From Prevotella jejuni (GTDB lineage: Bacteria; Bacteroidota; Bacteroidia; Bacteroidales; Bacteroidaceae), in the NCBI RefSeq assembly GCF_900187995.1, contig NZ_FZNZ01000010.1, positions 48,741-112,740 on the forward strand: 64,000 nucleotides of DNA, in the 5' to 3' direction. The number at the start of each line of letters is the position of its first letter. The first letter of the stretch is position 1. The position numbers and the translations under genes are program-made. The notes beneath the pieces were generated by a model. That model did no database searches. It was not told the origin of the DNA and saw nothing but the letters and a program-made list of their open reading frames with translations. Of the stretch, positions 55,361-63,474 are shown in pieces.

Positions 55361-55496
55361 TGATATAAAACAACTTATGAAGGTATAAAAATCACAGGTT
55401 TTCTGACTCTTTACCTGACTTTTATTTATCTATTTTGTAATTATATTTCAAGATAGCTAACATTAAGATTTAAAGTTCAGACATCAATGGTTAAGT

Positions 55497-55833
55497 TTAA
55501 AAACCAGAATTACTTCCTGTATCAACGAATGATATTCTTCCTCCTTTAGCATACATACAGAATGACTGCTCCGTCAGCATTTTCATCCCATTGATACTGT
55601 CTTTCTGAGTAGTTTGCTGCCAGACTCGTGGCTGGGGAGTACACGGAGGATTTGGGGGAATTACATTTGCAAACTCCAAAACTTGGGATATTTACTATCC
55701 CTTTATTATCACCTTCTGTAACAACAAGAGTATTAGCTATCCGACGAAATGTTTGGCTTGTCACCATTAGGTTGGATTCCTTTACTCCAAGAGTACAGTG
55801 CAGAGTTGCACCATGCGTTATGATCTTAGGCAT
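55497..55833 (-). pseudogene. PAAR-like (DUF4280-type) gene with a +1 frame break
   Basis: The start (MPKIITHGATLHCTLGVKES) and core (NIPSFGVCKC) match the intact copy at 57705-58049. At the run TTCCCCCAAATCC there is one base more than in the intact copy, so the first frame ends early after about 95 codons while the true C-terminal half (PPCTPQPRVWQQTTQKDSIN, then AKGGRISFVDTGSN) continues in the +1 frame to 55497. The paralogue at 58807-59170 has the same break. It is either a shared mutation or a site of frameshifting. Confidence 0.75.
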
Positions 55834-55835
55834 TG

Positions 55836-56462
55836 CTATTCAACATTTAAGACATTCTCATGACTTATAACCTTTCCTGTTTCCGCATCTATAACAAATT
55901 CCTCTGTACCTGACATTGTTACACGGCTGACATACCATTTAGCATGGTCTTTTCCATGGGGAGAGAAATTGATACGAAATGGAGTATTAGAAGAACTACT
56001 TTGCTGCCCCTTGCCGCTCCACAAGTCTATCCAGCCTTGCCTTTCCATCCAACGGAGTAAATCCTTAGGTTTTATCCTTAGCCCTTCAAATTTTTTATCC
56101 TCGTTCTCTTCTCTTATAAGTTTTCCTTCTTTATCATATTTACGCCATTTCCCAATTTTTACATCTGAACAGAAAAAGAATTCACCTTCTTCTTTTAAGA
56201 TACCATTCTTATAATAAACTATTATATTTTGGGTAAATGAACGAGGTGGAATCTTTTCTACAAAAAAACCATCTACTTCGACACTAATTTTAACAAAAGT
56301 TCCATCCGCCTCACTATACTCTTTGAAACGTTGATTGAGTTTTAACTTATTATGGTAATAATCATAATTAAATTTCTCTACTTGCCCCATGTTATTTGGA
56401 TTTTGTGCGGCACATGAAAGCATCGCTGTTAATACTAAAAAAAATAAGATATACTTTCTCAT
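55836..56462 (-). CDS. Immunity-like lipoprotein A
   Basis: 208 residues with a lipobox (MRKYILFFLVLTAMLSCAAQ). The central part carries MORN/YwqK-like strands (YYKNGILKEEGEFFFC, VKIGKWRKYDKEGKLIREENED), followed by LRIKPKDLLRWMERQGWIDLW and a C-terminal PepSY-like strand pair (KWYVSRVTMSGTEEFVIDAETGKVI). Such lipoproteins accompany polymorphic toxins in Bacteroidota and are thought to give immunity in the periplasm (inference). Nearly identical at both ends to lipoprotein B (56834-57460), with a diverged middle. Sits 3 bases before a broken PAAR-like gene. Confidence 0.75.
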   Translation of the reverse strand: MRKYILFFLVLTAMLSCAAQNPNNMGQVEKFNYDYYHNKLKLNQRFKEYSEADGTFVKISVEVDGFFVEKIPPRSFTQNIIVYYKNGILKEEGEFFFCSDVKIGKWRKYDKEGKLIREENEDKKFEGLRIKPKDLLRWMERQGWIDLWSGKGQQSSSSNTPFRINFSPHGKDHAKWYVSRVTMSGTEEFVIDAETGKVISHENVLNVE

Positions 56463-56512
56463 CTGACTATAATATTTTACAATCTTCTTTGATTGTGATT
56501 AAAAAACAATTA

Positions 56513-56812
56513 TCATTCTTCTTTTTTACCTGCACTTTTATGTTTTAATACTTCTTCCTTACCTCTACTCTTTGTGTCTGACTCTGGTTTGCCTGACACA
56601 ATATAAGGATTTATATACATCCACTGCAAATAAAAAAGACTATTGCGTTCTATACCCACATGGTGACTATAGTCAAGCATATTGTTTGTTTTCGTGTATC
56701 TATAACCAATTTCGCAACGTTTAGAATCTCTGAAATCAAAAGTATGGGCTAAACCAAAGCAATGATAGACCTCGTGCCCAACCGTCAAGAGTACAGTGCA
56801 GAGTTGTGCCAT
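56513..56812 (-). pseudogene. Displaced metzincin-type zinc-protease toxin tail
   Basis: A 99-codon frame whose first dozen residues come from the wrong frame of a PAAR-like gene start and whose remainder is a protease C-terminus. It has the motif GHEVYHCFGLAHTF, that is HExxHxxGxxH (H13, E14, H17, G20, H23), and then NNMLDYSHHVGIERNSLFYLQWMYINP, which resembles the Met-turn region and end of zinc metalloprotease toxins. The upstream toxin is missing. The catalytic motif is whole, but the N-terminal protease part is not. Lipoprotein A follows at 50 bases and may be its former immunity gene. Confidence 0.65.
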
Positions 56813-56831
56813 GTGTTATAATCTTAGGCAT
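56787..56831 (-). pseudogene. First 15 codons of a PAAR-like gene at a recombination joint
   Basis: MPKIITHGTTLHCTL matches the start of the copy at 55497-55833 almost exactly, then switches within one codon to protease-tail sequence in another frame. The join shows that a deletion fused the start of one module to the end of another. Confidence 0.75.
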
Positions 56832-56833
56832 TG

Positions 56834-57460
56834 CTATTCAATATTTAAGACATTCTCATGACTTATAACCTTTCCTGTTTCCGCATCTATGACAAATTCC
56901 TCTGTACCTGACATTGTTACACGGCTGACATACCATTTAGCATGGTCTTTGCCATGGGGAGAGAAATTGATACGAAATGGAGTATTAGAAAAACTACTTT
57001 GCTGCCCCTTGCCGCTCCACAAGTCTATCCAGCCTTGGCTTTCCATCCAACGGAGTAAATTTTTAGGTTTTATCTTTAATCTCTCAAATTTCTTATCTTC
57101 ATCCGTTTCCTTTATTAATTTACCTTCTTTATCATATTCTCGCCACATGCCGATTTCTATGCTCGAACAATAGAATCGCTTTCCTTCTTCCCACAATATA
57201 CCATTTTTATGATAAATTTTCACATCCTTACAGAAAGTTCTATTCTTTATTTGAACTATAGAATAGTAGTTTTTGTCAAAATCTACTTTAACAACAGTCT
57301 TGTCTTTCTCCGTGTAAACTACCGACGTTGTATTAGGGTGAAGTTTACTTTTATAATAATCATAATTAAATTTCTCTACTTGCCCCATGTTATTTGGATT
57401 TTGTGCGGCGCATGAAAGCATCGCTGTTAATACTAAAAAAAATAAGATATACTTTCTCAT
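56834..57460 (-). CDS. Immunity-like lipoprotein B
   Basis: 208 residues. The first 36 residues and the last 60 are almost the same as lipoprotein A, including the lipobox (MLSCAAQNPNNMGQVEKF) and KWYVSRVTMSGTEEFVIDAETGKVI. Residues 37 to about 105 differ strongly (KSKLHPNTTSVVYTEKDKTV against HNKLKLNQRFKEYSEADGTF), and the MORN-like part IYHKNGILWEEGKRFYCSSIEIGMWREYDKEGKLIKE is kept. The pattern suggests that the middle sets specificity. Together with the tail at 57510-57678 it forms a duplicate of the tail-lipoprotein unit at 55836-56812. Confidence 0.75.
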   Translation of the reverse strand: MRKYILFFLVLTAMLSCAAQNPNNMGQVEKFNYDYYKSKLHPNTTSVVYTEKDKTVVKVDFDKNYYSIVQIKNRTFCKDVKIYHKNGILWEEGKRFYCSSIEIGMWREYDKEGKLIKETDEDKKFERLKIKPKNLLRWMESQGWIDLWSGKGQQSSFSNTPFRINFSPHGKDHAKWYVSRVTMSGTEEFVIDAETGKVISHENVLNIE

Positions 57461-57509
57461 CTGACTATAATATTTTACAATCTTCTTTGATTGTGATTAA
57501 AAACAATTA

Positions 57510-57678
57510 TCATTCTTCTTTTTTACCTGCACTTTTATGTTTTAATACTTCTTCCTTACCTCTACTCTTTGTGTCTGACTCTGGTTTGCCTGACACAATA
57601 TAAGGATTTATATACATCCACTGCAAATAAAAAAGACTATTGCGTTCTATACCCACATGGTGACTATAGTCAAGCATA
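57510..57678 (-). pseudogene. Second copy of the protease toxin tail, 5'-truncated
   Basis: The frame reads MLDYSHHVGIERNSLFYLQW and ends KSAGKKEE, the same as the end of 56513-56812. It lacks the HExxH part. Homology stops at about 57678, where sequence typical of PAAR-gene 3' ends begins (ATATTGTGAACGTGTTATTC). Confidence 0.8.
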
Positions 57679-57704
57679 CAGACAAATAATATATTGTGAA
57701 CGTG

Positions 57705-58049
57705 TTATTCGCTTTCAACAAAAGTATTACTTCCTGCATCAACGAATGATATTCTTCCTCCTTTAGCACACATACAGAATGACTGCTCCGTCAGCTTCTT
57801 CATCCCATTGATACTGTCTTTCTTTGTTGTTTGCTGCCAAGCTTGTGGCAGGGGAAGACAAGGAGGATTCGTGGAACTACATTTGCAAACTCCAAAACTT
57901 GGGATATTACCTACGCTTATCTTGTCTTTCTCTGTAGCCACAAACTCTCCAGCTATAGCAACAATATTCTGACTACTTATATTTATTGCTGATATATCTG
58001 TCCCTTGTGAACATTGCATCTGTGAATTATTCACAACCAATTTTGCCAT
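57705..58049 (-). CDS. PAAR-like (DUF4280-type) protein, the only intact copy
   Basis: 114 residues: MAKLVVNNSQMQCSQGTDIS at the start, NIPSFGVCKCSSTNPPCLP in the middle and SFCMCAKGGRISFVDAGSN near the end. Cys residues are paired as in PAAR-like spike-tip proteins (a His/Cys-bound metal at the apex of secretion spikes). These small proteins cap or adapt effectors of contractile injection systems in Bacteroidota. No such system is in this window, so the export route is unknown. It is followed by the truncated protease tail and lipoprotein B. Confidence 0.75.
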   Translation of the reverse strand: MAKLVVNNSQMQCSQGTDISAINISSQNIVAIAGEFVATEKDKISVGNIPSFGVCKCSSTNPPCLPLPQAWQQTTKKDSINGMKKLTEQSFCMCAKGGRISFVDAGSNTFVESE

Positions 58050-58090
58050 AGATAGTTATTTTGAAAGCTCATTTTTATAGCCGTACATAC

Positions 58091-58798
58091 TTATTTCCTC
58101 TCTTTTTTGCGGAGATATTCATCAAAAGGAAGTTCCTGTCCTTTCATACCCTCATCTCCAAAGTTACGACTTGTTTTAAACAGCAATTCACCCGTAGTAC
58201 CATCCAAATAGTAAAAGATCTTCTGTGCACAGCTGTTGCCGTAAACTATTACTTCATAGTAAGCTGTTCGTAAATCCTTATGGTCAAATCGATTTATACT
58301 AAAGACATTTTGTTTATCCATCAAGTCAATATGGTAATCTTTTTGCATTTTGTTTACAAGGTCGGTAACACTAAACTTGTAAGGAGCATCAAAGTCTGTT
58401 TCCTTTATTTTAAATCCATTCGCATCGTATTCTATCATTTTACCAACCCGCATATTACCATAAAATGTTGCCCATGATTTTATCAAATAACCCTCAGTGT
58501 TATATTCATAGCTATAAGTATATGGAGAATGATGATATGAGCAGTCTTCGCGATAACCTATTATTTCGCTTTTGTCATATTCTGTATTCATTTCTATTAC
58601 CATACCATTTTTATCAGTACGAAGCATTCGATCTGCAAATGGATTCTTCTTTATTACTTTTCGATATTCCTCAATATCAAATTTTCTATTATTCGTAATC
58701 TTTTCTCTTTTTTTAATATTCAACTTATTATTAGTTGTTTGAGCTGAGCAATTGCTTAATGCAATTACAACAATTAATAAAAATATTAGTTTTTTCAT
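58091..58798 (-). CDS. Immunity-like lipoprotein C
   Basis: 235 residues. Lipobox VVIALSNCSAQ near residue 18. MORN-like segments (YSYEYNTEGYLIKSWATFYG, RVGKMIEYDANGFKIKETDFD) are followed by FSVTDLVNKMQKDYHIDLMDKQNVFSINRF and a C-terminal PepSY-like pair (YYEVIVYGNSCAQKIFYYLDGTTGELLFK). It is more distant from lipoproteins A and B but has the same layout. It lies between two PAAR-like genes. Confidence 0.75.
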   Translation of the reverse strand: MKKLIFLLIVVIALSNCSAQTTNNKLNIKKREKITNNRKFDIEEYRKVIKKNPFADRMLRTDKNGMVIEMNTEYDKSEIIGYREDCSYHHSPYTYSYEYNTEGYLIKSWATFYGNMRVGKMIEYDANGFKIKETDFDAPYKFSVTDLVNKMQKDYHIDLMDKQNVFSINRFDHKDLRTAYYEVIVYGNSCAQKIFYYLDGTTGELLFKTSRNFGDEGMKGQELPFDEYLRKKERK

Positions 58799-58806
58799 CT
58801 TTGTTC

Positions 58807-59170
58807 CTAATATATTGTGAACGTGTTATTCGCTTTCAATAAAAAATTACTTCTTGTATCAATGAATGATATTCTTCCTCCTTTAGCACACATACAGAAT
58901 GACAGCTCCGTCAGCTTTTTCATCCCATTGATACTGTCTTTCTTTGTTATTTGCTGCCAGCCTTGTGGCTGGGGAATGCAAGGAGGATTCGGGGGAACTA
59001 CATTTGCAAACTCCAAAACTTGGGATATTAATTAAACCAATTTCATCTTCCTCCGTCGCTACCAATGCTCCTAAAATACTTCGGGAACTTTGACTAAGAA
59101 CTGTCAACTTAGCTTGCCCAGTTCCTAAAGTACAACACATTGAAGCGCCACCAGTTACAATTTTTACCAT
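58807..59170 (-). pseudogene. PAAR-like (DUF4280-type) gene with the same +1 frame break
   Basis: Starts MVKIVTGGASMCCTLGTGQA and runs to NIPSFGVCKCSSPE. At TTCCCCCGAATCC it has five C's where an in-frame copy (60800-61012) has four, and the first frame ends after 95 codons. The proper C-terminal half (PPCIPQPQGWQQITKKDSIN, then AKGGRISFIDTRSN) lies in the +1 frame, ending at 58807. The break is at the same place as in 55497-55833. Confidence 0.75.
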
Positions 59171-59237
59171 TCTACTTTATTTTAGGTTTTGTATCCTTCT
59201 TCTAATCTTCTATTAATTTTATCATTATTTGAATTTA

Positions 59238-59855
59238 TTATTCTCTCACCTCATTTATTTCCTTTGATATAACTTTACCAGTAAGAGCATTTATTTTTAT
59301 AGAAAATACTTCTGTACTATCAGTTCTCCATGTAATATACCAAATTGGAAGATTAACTTCTTCATCAATATAACGATTCACTTCAACATCTTTATCAAAC
59401 AAATTCAACTTTAATTCTTCCGTTATAAATCTTTCAACTTTCTCCCATGGATAGTTTTTATAAGGAATATCTTTGTCTATCGTTTCTATTAAATAGCCAT
59501 CTTCATTGTATAGCTTCCAAATACCAATACTAAATTTATTATAATAGTATCGTCCGATTTTTTTGAGTGTCTTAGTTTTATTATAGAATTCTTTGTAAGA
59601 ACCGTATAATTCGTTATCTTTCCTTGCATATTCAACAAACTCAGAGCCATTATCTCCCCCAAACTGACGTACTTTCCCTCGTAAGTAATCTTCAAAAACA
59701 TACTCACTTCCATGTCTTTGTCTATAATATGTCCATGAATCAAATTTCTCGGTTGTCCTTTCCAAAGTTTTGTTCTGTTTGATATTATTAACTTGTGCCT
59801 TACAGCTACTTATTACCACAAGTAATGTAAGTAATGTAATTATTTGTCTTATCAT
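59238..59855 (-). CDS. Immunity-like lipoprotein D
   Basis: 205 residues from the ATG at 59855, which gives a clean signal and lipobox (MIRQIITLLTLLVVISSCKAQ). The frame is open back to 59933 only because it runs through the end of the PAAR-like gene. MORN-like strands include LYGSYKEFYNKTKTLKKIGRYYYNKFSIGIWKLYNEDGYLIE. The C-terminus reads IWYITWRTDSTEVFSIKINALTGKVI. About 60 per cent alike by eye to lipoprotein E (60123-60746), and sharing its signal region. Confidence 0.78.
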   Translation of the reverse strand: MIRQIITLLTLLVVISSCKAQVNNIKQNKTLERTTEKFDSWTYYRQRHGSEYVFEDYLRGKVRQFGGDNGSEFVEYARKDNELYGSYKEFYNKTKTLKKIGRYYYNKFSIGIWKLYNEDGYLIETIDKDIPYKNYPWEKVERFITEELKLNLFDKDVEVNRYIDEEVNLPIWYITWRTDSTEVFSIKINALTGKVISKEINEVRE

Positions 59856-59857
59856 TT

Positions 59858-60121
59858 TTATAATTTTATTAGCATTCCATTGATACTGTCTTTCTGTGTT
59901 GTTTGCTGCCAGCCTTGTGGCTGGGGAATACAAGGAGGATTCGGAGAACTACATTTGCAAACTCCAAAACTTGGGATATTAATTAAACCAATTTCATCTT
60001 CCTCAGTCGCTACCAATGCTCCCGAAATACTTCGGAAACTTTGACTAAGAACTGTCAACTTAGCTTGCCAAGTTCCTAAAGTGCAACACATAATAGCTCC
60101 ATCAGTTACAATTTTTACCAT
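59858..60121 (-). pseudogene. PAAR-like (DUF4280-type) gene lacking its 3' end
   Basis: In frame throughout (TTCTCCG at the place where others break), 87 codons, beginning MVKIVTDGAIMCCTLGTWQA. After KDSINGM it passes into LIKL and stops, missing the last 25 or so residues (SFCMCAKGGRISF region). The stop is 2 bases before lipoprotein D, so the deletion placed an immunity gene directly against it. Confidence 0.7.
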
Positions 60122-60122
60122 T

Positions 60123-60746
60123 CTACTTTATTATAGGATTTGTACCTTTCTTTATGATTTCTCCTGTATTGGCATTTATTTTAATAGAAACTATATTTGG
60201 TCCTACCTTGTAATGAATAACCCATACTGGTATATTGGTTTTATCACTTACATATCGCCTTATAGAAACATTCTTATCGAATAAATCCAGCTTTAACTCT
60301 TCCTTTACAAACTTCTCCACCTTTTCCCATGGATAGTTCTTATAAGGGGCATCTTGGTCGTATTCAGCTATTAAATAACCATTCTCGTCATACTCTTTCC
60401 ATATACCACTTTCAAAATCGTTATAATAGTACTTCCCTATCAGCTTAAGGGTCTTACTTTTATTGTAATACTCTCTATATGTACCGAATAACTCCTTATC
60501 TTTCTTGGCGTATTCAAAATAATTAGAACCATTCTCTCCTCCGAACTGACGTACCTTGCCTTTTAAATAACTTTTAAACTCATAGTCGTCATTTTCTCTA
60601 TGTGTGTAATATTTCCATGAATCAAATTTCTCAGTTGTCCTTTCCATATTCTTGTTTTTTTTGATGTTATTACTACTATTGTCTTGTGCCTTACAACTAC
60701 CTATTACAACGAGTAATGTAAGTAAAATAATTATTTGTCTTATCAT
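60123..60746 (-). CDS. Immunity-like lipoprotein E
   Basis: 207 residues. Lipobox LLTLLVVIGSCKAQ. MORN-like strands (LFGTYREYYNKSKTLKLIGKYYYNDFESGIWKEYDENGYLIAEYDQDAPYKNYPWEKVEKF) match lipoprotein D closely, and the C-terminus is VWVIHYKVGPNIVSIKINANTGEII. It directly follows a shortened PAAR-like gene, as D does, so the two PAAR-lipoprotein units are tandem duplicates. Confidence 0.78.
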   Translation of the reverse strand: MIRQIIILLTLLVVIGSCKAQDNSSNNIKKNKNMERTTEKFDSWKYYTHRENDDYEFKSYLKGKVRQFGGENGSNYFEYAKKDKELFGTYREYYNKSKTLKLIGKYYYNDFESGIWKEYDENGYLIAEYDQDAPYKNYPWEKVEKFVKEELKLDLFDKNVSIRRYVSDKTNIPVWVIHYKVGPNIVSIKINANTGEIIKKGTNPIIK

Positions 60747-60799
60747 TTTTATAATTTTATTAGCAGTTCATTGATATTGTCTTTCAGTGTTGTTTGCTG

Positions 60800-61012
60800 T
60801 CAACCTTGTGGGTGGGGAAAACAAGGAGGATTCGGGGAGCTACATTTGCAAACTCCAAAACTTGGGATATTTACCATTTCTTTATTATCCCCTTCTGTAC
60901 CAACAAGAGCATCAGCTATCCTACGGAATGTTTGACTCGTCACAGTTAGGTTGGGTTTCTCTGTGCCAAGGGAACAATACATCGTAGCTCCATGAGTTAT
61001 AATTTTAGACAT
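60800..61012 (-). pseudogene. PAAR-like (DUF4280-type) gene with a premature stop
   Basis: Starts MSKIITHGATMYCSLGTEKP, in frame at the C-run (TCCCCG), then ends at PPCFPHPQG because the Trp codon of the family motif (GWQQ) has become TGA. Sequence related to QQTTQKDSIN continues after the stop, then the gene end is missing as in 59858-60121. Confidence 0.75.
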
Positions 61013-61040
61013 AAATTCCTTTTTAGTTCATTCAGCCCTC

Positions 61041-61724
61041 CTATTCTATAGCCAGAAACATCTCTTTTCTGAGTAGTTCTCCATTCTTGGCATTCCATGT
61101 ATAAGTTATATCACCGCCTTTATCGGTTATGGTAATTGTCCAAAGAATAGAGTCTTTTTCAAATTTAGCATTGGACGCACTTATCTTGCCAAAACTTATG
61201 CGAATACTTGGCTCATCCCCTTGTTTCACGAACTTCTCCTGACCCTTTCCAGTTTTCCTGTCTATATACCCTTCCTTCTCGAGCCAGCGCAGGATGTTTA
61301 TCGGTTTCAGGCGCAGCTTCTCAAACTTCTTGTCCTCATCGGTTTCTTTTATAAGCTTACCCTGTTTGTCATACTCGCGCCAAATGCCAATATCAATAGA
61401 TGAACAGAAAAAGCGTTTTCCCGACTCCATGAGAACTCCGTTTTTATGAAATATTCTTACCTCCTTGTAGTAAGTAAAAGGAGGGATTGTTACCAAAGCA
61501 TCATAATCCTTATCAAAATACACCTTAACCTGTGTACTATCTCTATCTACATAAATGGCAAAGCTGTTGTCTCCATCTTTACCATTTACTTCCTTGATTT
61601 TGCTTTTATAATATTGTACATCGAATCTTTCAGTTGTCTTCATTGTTGTTGCCTCCTTGTCTTTTTGCGCATTGCAGCAAGTACAGTACAACGCAGTTAG
61701 TAATATTAGAATGAGATGTTTCAT
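61041..61724 (-). CDS. Immunity-like lipoprotein F
   Basis: 227 residues. Lipobox region LLTALYCTCCNAQ. MORN-like: IFHKNGVLMESGKRFFCSSIDIGIWREYDKQGKLIKETDED. Then LRLKPINILRWLEKEGYIDRKTGKGQEKFV and a C-terminal part of its own (SFGKISASNAKFEKDSILWTITITDKGGDITYTWNAKNGELL). The first 150 residues are nearly the same as lipoprotein G, the last 60 are not. Confidence 0.78.
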   Translation of the reverse strand: MKHLILILLTALYCTCCNAQKDKEATTMKTTERFDVQYYKSKIKEVNGKDGDNSFAIYVDRDSTQVKVYFDKDYDALVTIPPFTYYKEVRIFHKNGVLMESGKRFFCSSIDIGIWREYDKQGKLIKETDEDKKFEKLRLKPINILRWLEKEGYIDRKTGKGQEKFVKQGDEPSIRISFGKISASNAKFEKDSILWTITITDKGGDITYTWNAKNGELLRKEMFLAIE

Positions 61725-61784
61725 ACTTTTATTCTTGTCATTATCTTTTTCTACTTATAGTTCTAAGTTTGACGAGACTATGCC

Positions 61785-62465
61785 TTATTCATATAAGACC
61801 TGTGTTGTCTTTCCCAAGTATTCACCCGTTTCCGCATTGAAACTATGGGTAGTGCACATTCCGTGTTCTGTAATATCGATAGACCACCCCGCAGGGATAG
61901 TCTTTGACCCTTCAGCACGAGTCGACAGCCAAAAGTAGATGTCAATATTAGGCTCATCACCCTCTTTTACGAACTTCTCCTGACCCTTTCCAGTTTTTCT
62001 GTCTATATACCCTTCCTTCTCGAGCCAGCGCAGGATGTTTATAGGTTTCAGGCGTAGCTTCTCAAACTTCTTGTCCTCATCGGTTTCTTTTATAAGGTTC
62101 CCCTGATTGTCATACTCGCGCCAAATGCCAATATCTATAGATGAACAGAAAAAGCGTTTTCCCGACTCCATGAGAACTCCGTTTTTATGGAATATTCTTA
62201 CCTCCTTGTAGTAAGTAAAAGGAGGGATTGTTACCAAAGCATCATAATCCTTATCAAAATACACCTTAACCTGTGTACTATCTCTATCCACATAAATGGC
62301 AAAGCTATCGTCTCCATCTTTACCATTTACTTCCTTGATTTTGCTTTTATAATATTGTACATCGAATCTTTCTGTTGTCTTCATTGTTGTTGCCTCCTTG
62401 TCTTTTTGCGCATTGCAGCAAGTACAGTACAACGCAGTTAGTAATATTAGAATGAGATGTTTCAT
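61785..62465 (-). CDS. Immunity-like lipoprotein G, a mosaic of F and H
   Basis: 226 residues. The N-terminal 120 or so residues match lipoprotein F almost exactly. From about REYDNQGNLIKE onward it matches lipoprotein H (62520-63197), including the C-terminal DIYFWLSTRAEGSKTIPAGW and HSFNAETGEYLG. It therefore looks like a recombinant between its two neighbours, with the crossover inside the conserved MORN-like core. Lipobox CCNAQ. Confidence 0.78.
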   Translation of the reverse strand: MKHLILILLTALYCTCCNAQKDKEATTMKTTERFDVQYYKSKIKEVNGKDGDDSFAIYVDRDSTQVKVYFDKDYDALVTIPPFTYYKEVRIFHKNGVLMESGKRFFCSSIDIGIWREYDNQGNLIKETDEDKKFEKLRLKPINILRWLEKEGYIDRKTGKGQEKFVKEGDEPNIDIYFWLSTRAEGSKTIPAGWSIDITEHGMCTTHSFNAETGEYLGKTTQVLYE

Positions 62466-62519
62466 ACTTTTATTCTTGTCATTATCTATTTATAGTTCTA
62501 AGGTTAAGGAGGCTATGCC

Positions 62520-63197
62520 TTATTCATATACGACCTGTGTTGTATTCCCTAAGTATTCACCCGTTTCCGCATTGAAACTATGGGTAGTGCACATTCCGTG
62601 TTCTGTAATATCGATAGACCACCCCACAGGGATAGTCTTTGACCCTTCAGCACGAGTCGACAGCCAAAAGTAGATGTCAATATTAGGCTCATCGCCCTCT
62701 TTTACGAACTTCTCCTGACCCTTTCCTGTTTTCCTGTCTATATACCCTTCCTTCTCGAGCCAGCGCAGGATGTTTATAGGTTTCAGGCGCAGCTTCTCAA
62801 ACTTCTTATCCTCATCGGTTTCTTTTATAAGGTTACCCTGATTGTCATACTCGCGCCAAATGCCAATTTTGACACTTGAATGGCAAAGGAATTTCCCTTT
62901 GGATTTAATAATACTATTCTTATAATAGTTCTTAACAATCATCTCATAAGTAAATGGCTTGATTTCTTGTAAGACAAATCCATCATCGTTAAATGACACA
63001 TAGGTCTCAGTACCATTCCGCTCTACATATTGAGCAGATGTAGCACCTTCATAGCTGTTTTTCTTTTTGATTATACTTTTATAATATTGTACATCGAATC
63101 TTTCTGTTGTCTTCATTGTTGTTGTTTTCTTGTTCTTTTGTGCAACACATGACAGTGAAGCTATTAAGAGCAATAAACACAAAGTATATAGTTTCAT
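62520..63197 (-). CDS. Immunity-like lipoprotein H
   Basis: 225 residues. Lipobox LLLLIASLSCVAQ. Its first 110 residues are unlike F and G after the shared MKTTERFDVQYYKS (for example NSYEGATSAQYVERNGTETYVSFNDDGFVLQ). The rest is nearly the same as G. It is the most upstream intact lipoprotein of the array and has no PAAR-like gene directly before it. Confidence 0.78.
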   Translation of the reverse strand: MKLYTLCLLLLIASLSCVAQKNKKTTTMKTTERFDVQYYKSIIKKKNSYEGATSAQYVERNGTETYVSFNDDGFVLQEIKPFTYEMIVKNYYKNSIIKSKGKFLCHSSVKIGIWREYDNQGNLIKETDEDKKFEKLRLKPINILRWLEKEGYIDRKTGKGQEKFVKEGDEPNIDIYFWLSTRAEGSKTIPVGWSIDITEHGMCTTHSFNAETGEYLGNTTQVVYE

Positions 63198-63238
63198 TCT
63201 GTATCTTATTTAATATTTATCTTGTATATATAAAAACA

Positions 63239-63474
63239 TTATTGTAGATTTAACGTCTTTCCATGATTGATAAGTTCTTTCGTTTCTGCATCTATAACAA
63301 AATCCTCTGGACCATAAATTGTCACACGGCAAACATACCACTTTGCATGACAACCTTAGAATGGTGGATTTGAGAAATCAGTCTGCTCTCCCTTTCCCAT
63401 TCTTAAATCTATGCATCCTTGTCTCTCCATCCATTGAAGTAAGTCTTTTGGTTTCATTCTTAACTTATCTGATA
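63239..63474 (-). pseudogene. Broken remnant of an immunity-like lipoprotein
   Basis: The minus-strand frame reads MKPKDLLQWMERQGCIDLRM, then FSNPPF, a TAA stop, then HAKWYVCRVTIYGPEDFVID and HGKTLNLQ. It corresponds to the last 75 residues of lipoproteins A and B. The N-terminal half is missing. It marks the right end of the array next to the insertion sequence. Confidence 0.75.

Noticed and set aside
56513..56812. Genuine 99-residue metalloprotease gene
   Set aside because: Its first residues come from a PAAR-like gene in the wrong frame and the N-terminal protease domain is missing. It is a displaced tail.
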